Shown: positions 5,580 to 7,503 of the stretch, in pieces
How positions within the stretch are numbered: position 1 is the first letter of the stretch
How the letters are laid out: the number at the start of each line of letters is the position of its first letter
NCBI GenBank assembly: GCA_002733945.2
Contig: NVXO02000004.1
Location: 186,120-193,622 of the forward strand
Source: Sulfurimonas sp.
Lineage (GTDB): Bacteria; Campylobacterota; Campylobacteria; Campylobacterales; Sulfurimonadaceae
DNA length: 7,503 nt
Direction: 5' to 3'
Notes under the pieces: model-generated
What the model was told of the DNA's origin: nothing
The model's input: only the letters and a program-made list of their open reading frames with translations
The model's database searches: none
Translations under genes and position numbers: made by a program

Positions 5580-7245
5580 ACTCAACATATAAAAAGCGTT
5601 TAATTTTTTTAGTTGGAGTTTTTATAAAGGGTTCTATCTGTTCAACAAACTTAAGTATTCTTGCATACGCAGCTACTTGTGTGTTTACATCTTGGCGCAT
5701 CTCTTCAAGTAAATCGTTAATTTTTATTTTAACTTCACTATCTGGTAAATTATGGGCTTCAAACATTTTGTCAATAAGTGCATAGTCTAAGTGGATTTTT
5801 GCGATAAGTCTATCATCTCTCATCATAACAAGTGAATCAAGGACAGCTTCATGTTGGTTGATTGTTGCTTCTATCTGTTCAGGGAAGATGTTTTCTCCGC
5901 CACTACCTATAATGACATTTTTACTACGTCCATTTATAAATATATAACCGTCTTCATCAACATAACCTAAATCACCACTTTTAAACCAGCCATCTTCCAT
6001 AACTTCTGCACTCTGTTTCTCATCTTTGTAGTAACCTAACATAAGACTTGGTGTTTTAAAGAGCAGTTCGCCTGAACCCGTCTCCGGGTCAGGGTCTTTT
6101 ACTTTTACTTCAACATAAGGAAATACTGTTCCTGTTGATTTTAATTTTAATTTACTACCTAAAACTGTTCCTGCAAGAAGTGGAGCCGTTTCAGTTAAAC
6201 CATAACCAATGATATATGGGAATTCTGCCTCTTTTAAGAAGTTCTCAACATAAGGAGATATCCCAGCTCCTCCTATACCAAAGAAACGTAGTCTTCCACC
6301 AAAAGTCTCAATCAGTTTTTTACCGGCTATTTTATTAAGTTTTTTTCTAAAGAAAGGAATCCCATAGAGTGTTCTCATTATAAATGAACCTGTAAATTTT
6401 GGTAATACTTTATTTTTGTATATTTTCTCAATTATGAGTGGAACACTTATCATCATAGTTGGTTTTACTATACTAAATGCCTTAAGTAAAACACTTGGCG
6501 TTGGTACTTTGTCAATGTAAACAACACTTGCACCATGAAGAATTGGTACTAAAAAACCAACTGTACACTCTAGTGTATGGGCAAGTGGTAAAATTGATAA
6601 GAACACATCACTTGGGTATATCTCTATTTTAGAGTAAGTTGAAAGGGCATTTGTTGTTAGGTTCTTATGAGAGAGCATAACACCTTTTGAGTTTCCTGTA
6701 GTTCCAGAAGTATAAAGAAGTGCTGCCATATCATCTTCAGCAGGCACACTTAACTCTTTAGTTGATGTTAGCTTTTGTTTGATTTTTGAGATATAACTAT
6801 GGTTTGTAAGTGGTGTAACTATCTCTAATTCATCAAGTTTGATAACAAAATGTAGTTTTGAGTCATTAAGCTCTTCGACTGTAGATAAATGTTTATCTGA
6901 GACAAAAATTGCTTTTACTTCTGAATGATGAATGATATGATGTACATCAGATGTATGAAAATCAGGTAAAATTGGAACAACAACAGCTCCAAAATATGTA
7001 ATACTTAGGTAGGCAACTCCCCAGTTTGGCATATTTTCACTAAGAATAGCTACTTTATCACCTTTTTTTATACCATTATCATGAAGTATTATAATAGCAT
7101 CTTGAATCTTTTGACGTAACTCATCATAAGTCATTGGATCTTGACCCACTTTGGCTAATGCAGGCTCATTTGGATACAGAGCAACAGAACGATCTATAAG
7201 ACTTTTTAACGTAAAGTTTTCTAAACTATCATAAGGGTAAGTCAT
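5578..7245 (-). CDS. AMP-forming acyl-CoA synthetase (long-chain fatty-acid-CoA ligase-like)
   Basis: This enzyme activates a carboxylic acid, probably a fatty acid, with ATP to an acyl-adenylate and then the CoA (or possibly ACP) thioester. With the start at 7245 it has 555 residues, normal for the family. Adenylate-forming motifs appear in order: YTSGTTGNSKG (about 178-188), YGLTETAP (about 348-355), GELLFKTPSLMLGYY (about 402-416), GWFKSGDLG (about 419-427) and GRSKNVIIGSGGENIFPEQIE in the hinge. The catalytic lysine is in TPTKKIKRF, about nine residues from the C-terminus. An ATG at 7287 would add 14 residues, but it lies upstream of the likely -10 box and lacks a ribosome site; ATG 7245 has GAAGAGA 6 nt before it. 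It ends 39 bp before moxR on the same strand, so read-through into the Bat cluster is possible. Substrate chain length cannot be read from sequence. Confidence 0.88.
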   Translation of the reverse strand: MTYPYDSLENFTLKSLIDRSVALYPNEPALAKVGQDPMTYDELRQKIQDAIIILHDNGIKKGDKVAILSENMPNWGVAYLSITYFGAVVVPILPDFHTSDVHHIIHHSEVKAIFVSDKHLSTVEELNDSKLHFVIKLDELEIVTPLTNHSYISKIKQKLTSTKELSVPAEDDMAALLYTSGTTGNSKGVMLSHKNLTTNALSTYSKIEIYPSDVFLSILPLAHTLECTVGFLVPILHGASVVYIDKVPTPSVLLKAFSIVKPTMMISVPLIIEKIYKNKVLPKFTGSFIMRTLYGIPFFRKKLNKIAGKKLIETFGGRLRFFGIGGAGISPYVENFLKEAEFPYIIGYGLTETAPLLAGTVLGSKLKLKSTGTVFPYVEVKVKDPDPETGSGELLFKTPSLMLGYYKDEKQSAEVMEDGWFKSGDLGYVDEDGYIFINGRSKNVIIGSGGENIFPEQIEATINQHEAVLDSLVMMRDDRLIAKIHLDYALIDKMFEAHNLPDSEVKIKINDLLEEMRQDVNTQVAAYARILKFVEQIEPFIKTPTKKIKRFLYVE

Positions 7246-7251
7246 AGCTAA

Positions 7252-7258
7252 TCTCTTC
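7252..7258 (-). promoter_or_regulatory. Ribosome binding site deciding the ligase start
   Basis: GAAGAGA on the minus strand lies 6 nt before the ATG at 7245. The alternative ATG at 7287 has only A/T sequence before it. Confidence 0.5.
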
Positions 7259-7278
7259 TTTTGTATTAATTTAGTATT

Positions 7279-7284
7279 ATTATA
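7279..7284 (-). promoter_or_regulatory. -10 box (TATAAT) for the acyl-CoA ligase
   Basis: A perfect TATAAT on the minus strand predicts a transcription start near 7272 and a leader of about 26 nt before ATG 7245. No -35 match is seen, as is common for sigma-70 promoters of Campylobacterota. Confidence 0.5.
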
Positions 7285-7301
7285 CATATAAATAGCATAC
7301 T

Positions 7302-7307
7302 TATAAT
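7302..7307 (+). promoter_or_regulatory. -10 box (TATAAT) for the ygiQ-like gene
   Basis: A perfect TATAAT on the plus strand, giving a transcription start near 7314 and a leader of about 20 nt that contains AAAAGG. It lies 17 bp from the opposite-strand -10 at 7279-7284. The region is AT-rich, so chance matches are possible. Confidence 0.5.
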
Positions 7308-7320
7308 AATTTTACATATA

Positions 7321-7326
7321 AAAAGG
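7321..7326 (+). promoter_or_regulatory. Ribosome binding site of the ygiQ-like gene
   Basis: AAAAGG lies 7 nt before TTG 7334. The in-frame stop TAA at 7319-7321 rules out any earlier start, so this site decides the start codon. Confidence 0.55.
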
Positions 7327-7333
7327 CAAATTC

Positions 7334-7503
7334 TTGAGCAGACGTCACAAAAGCAATCAACCAAAGCATGATACTGTTAACTTTACACAAGCAGATTTTC
7401 TCCCAACAACACGAGCTGATATGGATGCCAGAGGATGGGATTATTGTGATATTATCTTAGTAAGTGGTGACGCTTATATTGACTCACCTTTTATAGGTGT
7501 AGC
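7334..7503 (+). CDS. YgiQ-family radical SAM protein, N-terminal part
   Basis: The frame runs from TTG 7334 off the end of the window, 56 complete codons. After a basic, poorly conserved leader ([11 protein letters not shown]) comes the family opening block [20 protein letters not shown] followed by [17 protein letters not shown]. This is characteristic of the YgiQ/UPF0313 radical SAM family, whose members normally reach about 600 residues. The radical SAM CxxxCxxC cluster motif would lie well downstream and is not in view, so catalysis cannot be judged. The cellular function of the family is not established. No ATG is available in frame before the conserved block, and TTG with AAAAGG 7 nt upstream is the only reasonable start. 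It is transcribed divergently from the acyl-CoA ligase. Confidence 0.8.
   Translation, partial: MSRRHKSNQPKHDTVNFTQADFLPTTRADMDARGWDYCDIILVSGDAYIDSPFIGV

Noticed and set aside
7246..7287. Upstream ATG giving a 569-residue acyl-CoA ligase
   Set aside because: It has no ribosome site, lies upstream of the best -10 box and adds 14 unconserved residues; ATG 7245 is better.

Overview
The window is AT-rich, with short intergenic gaps and overlapping genes. The protein sequences look like Campylobacterota (epsilonproteobacteria), most like the Sulfurimonas/Sulfuricurvum group. That assignment is inference from the gene set: a family II Mn-dependent pyrophosphatase, a BatB with a C-terminal TPR part, and a YgiQ-type radical SAM gene.

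Layout. (1) Bases 1-474, plus strand: the 3' half of ppaC. (2) Bases 412-5538, minus strand: a five-gene 'Bat' cluster, transcribed moxR - DUF58 - batA - batB(TPR) - batD. Its genes are joined by 1-nt TAATG or 17-nt overlaps, and the last gene runs 63 nt into ppaC on the opposite strand. (3) Bases 5578-7245, minus strand: a long-chain acyl-CoA synthetase-like enzyme, 39 bp upstream of moxR and possibly co-transcribed with it. (4) Bases 7246-7333: a divergent promoter region. (5) Bases 7334-7503, plus strand: the first 56 codons of a YgiQ-family gene with a TTG start, cut by the window edge.

How the cluster should work (family knowledge). MoxR AAA+ ATPases work with DUF58 and membrane-anchored von Willebrand A (vWA) proteins in an envelope-associated, chaperone-like or stress-related system. 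BatA and BatB carry vWA/MIDAS domains beside the membrane, the TPR part acts as a protein-binding scaffold, and BatD is an exported, single-anchor protein. Substrates are poorly known.

The main observation is that two of the five genes are broken as written. moxR has lost about 40-50 codons between the arginine finger and sensor 2, and the join is out of frame. batB carries two independent +1 shifts at or beside A-runs (A9 and A7). Removing one base at each gives a perfect 487-codon reading frame. DUF58, batA, batD and the flanking genes are open. The cluster is therefore decaying, the sequence carries local errors, or (for the A9 tract only) expression depends on slippage or phase variation. 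I saw no RNA genes, CRISPR, insertion sequences or convincing intrinsic terminators.
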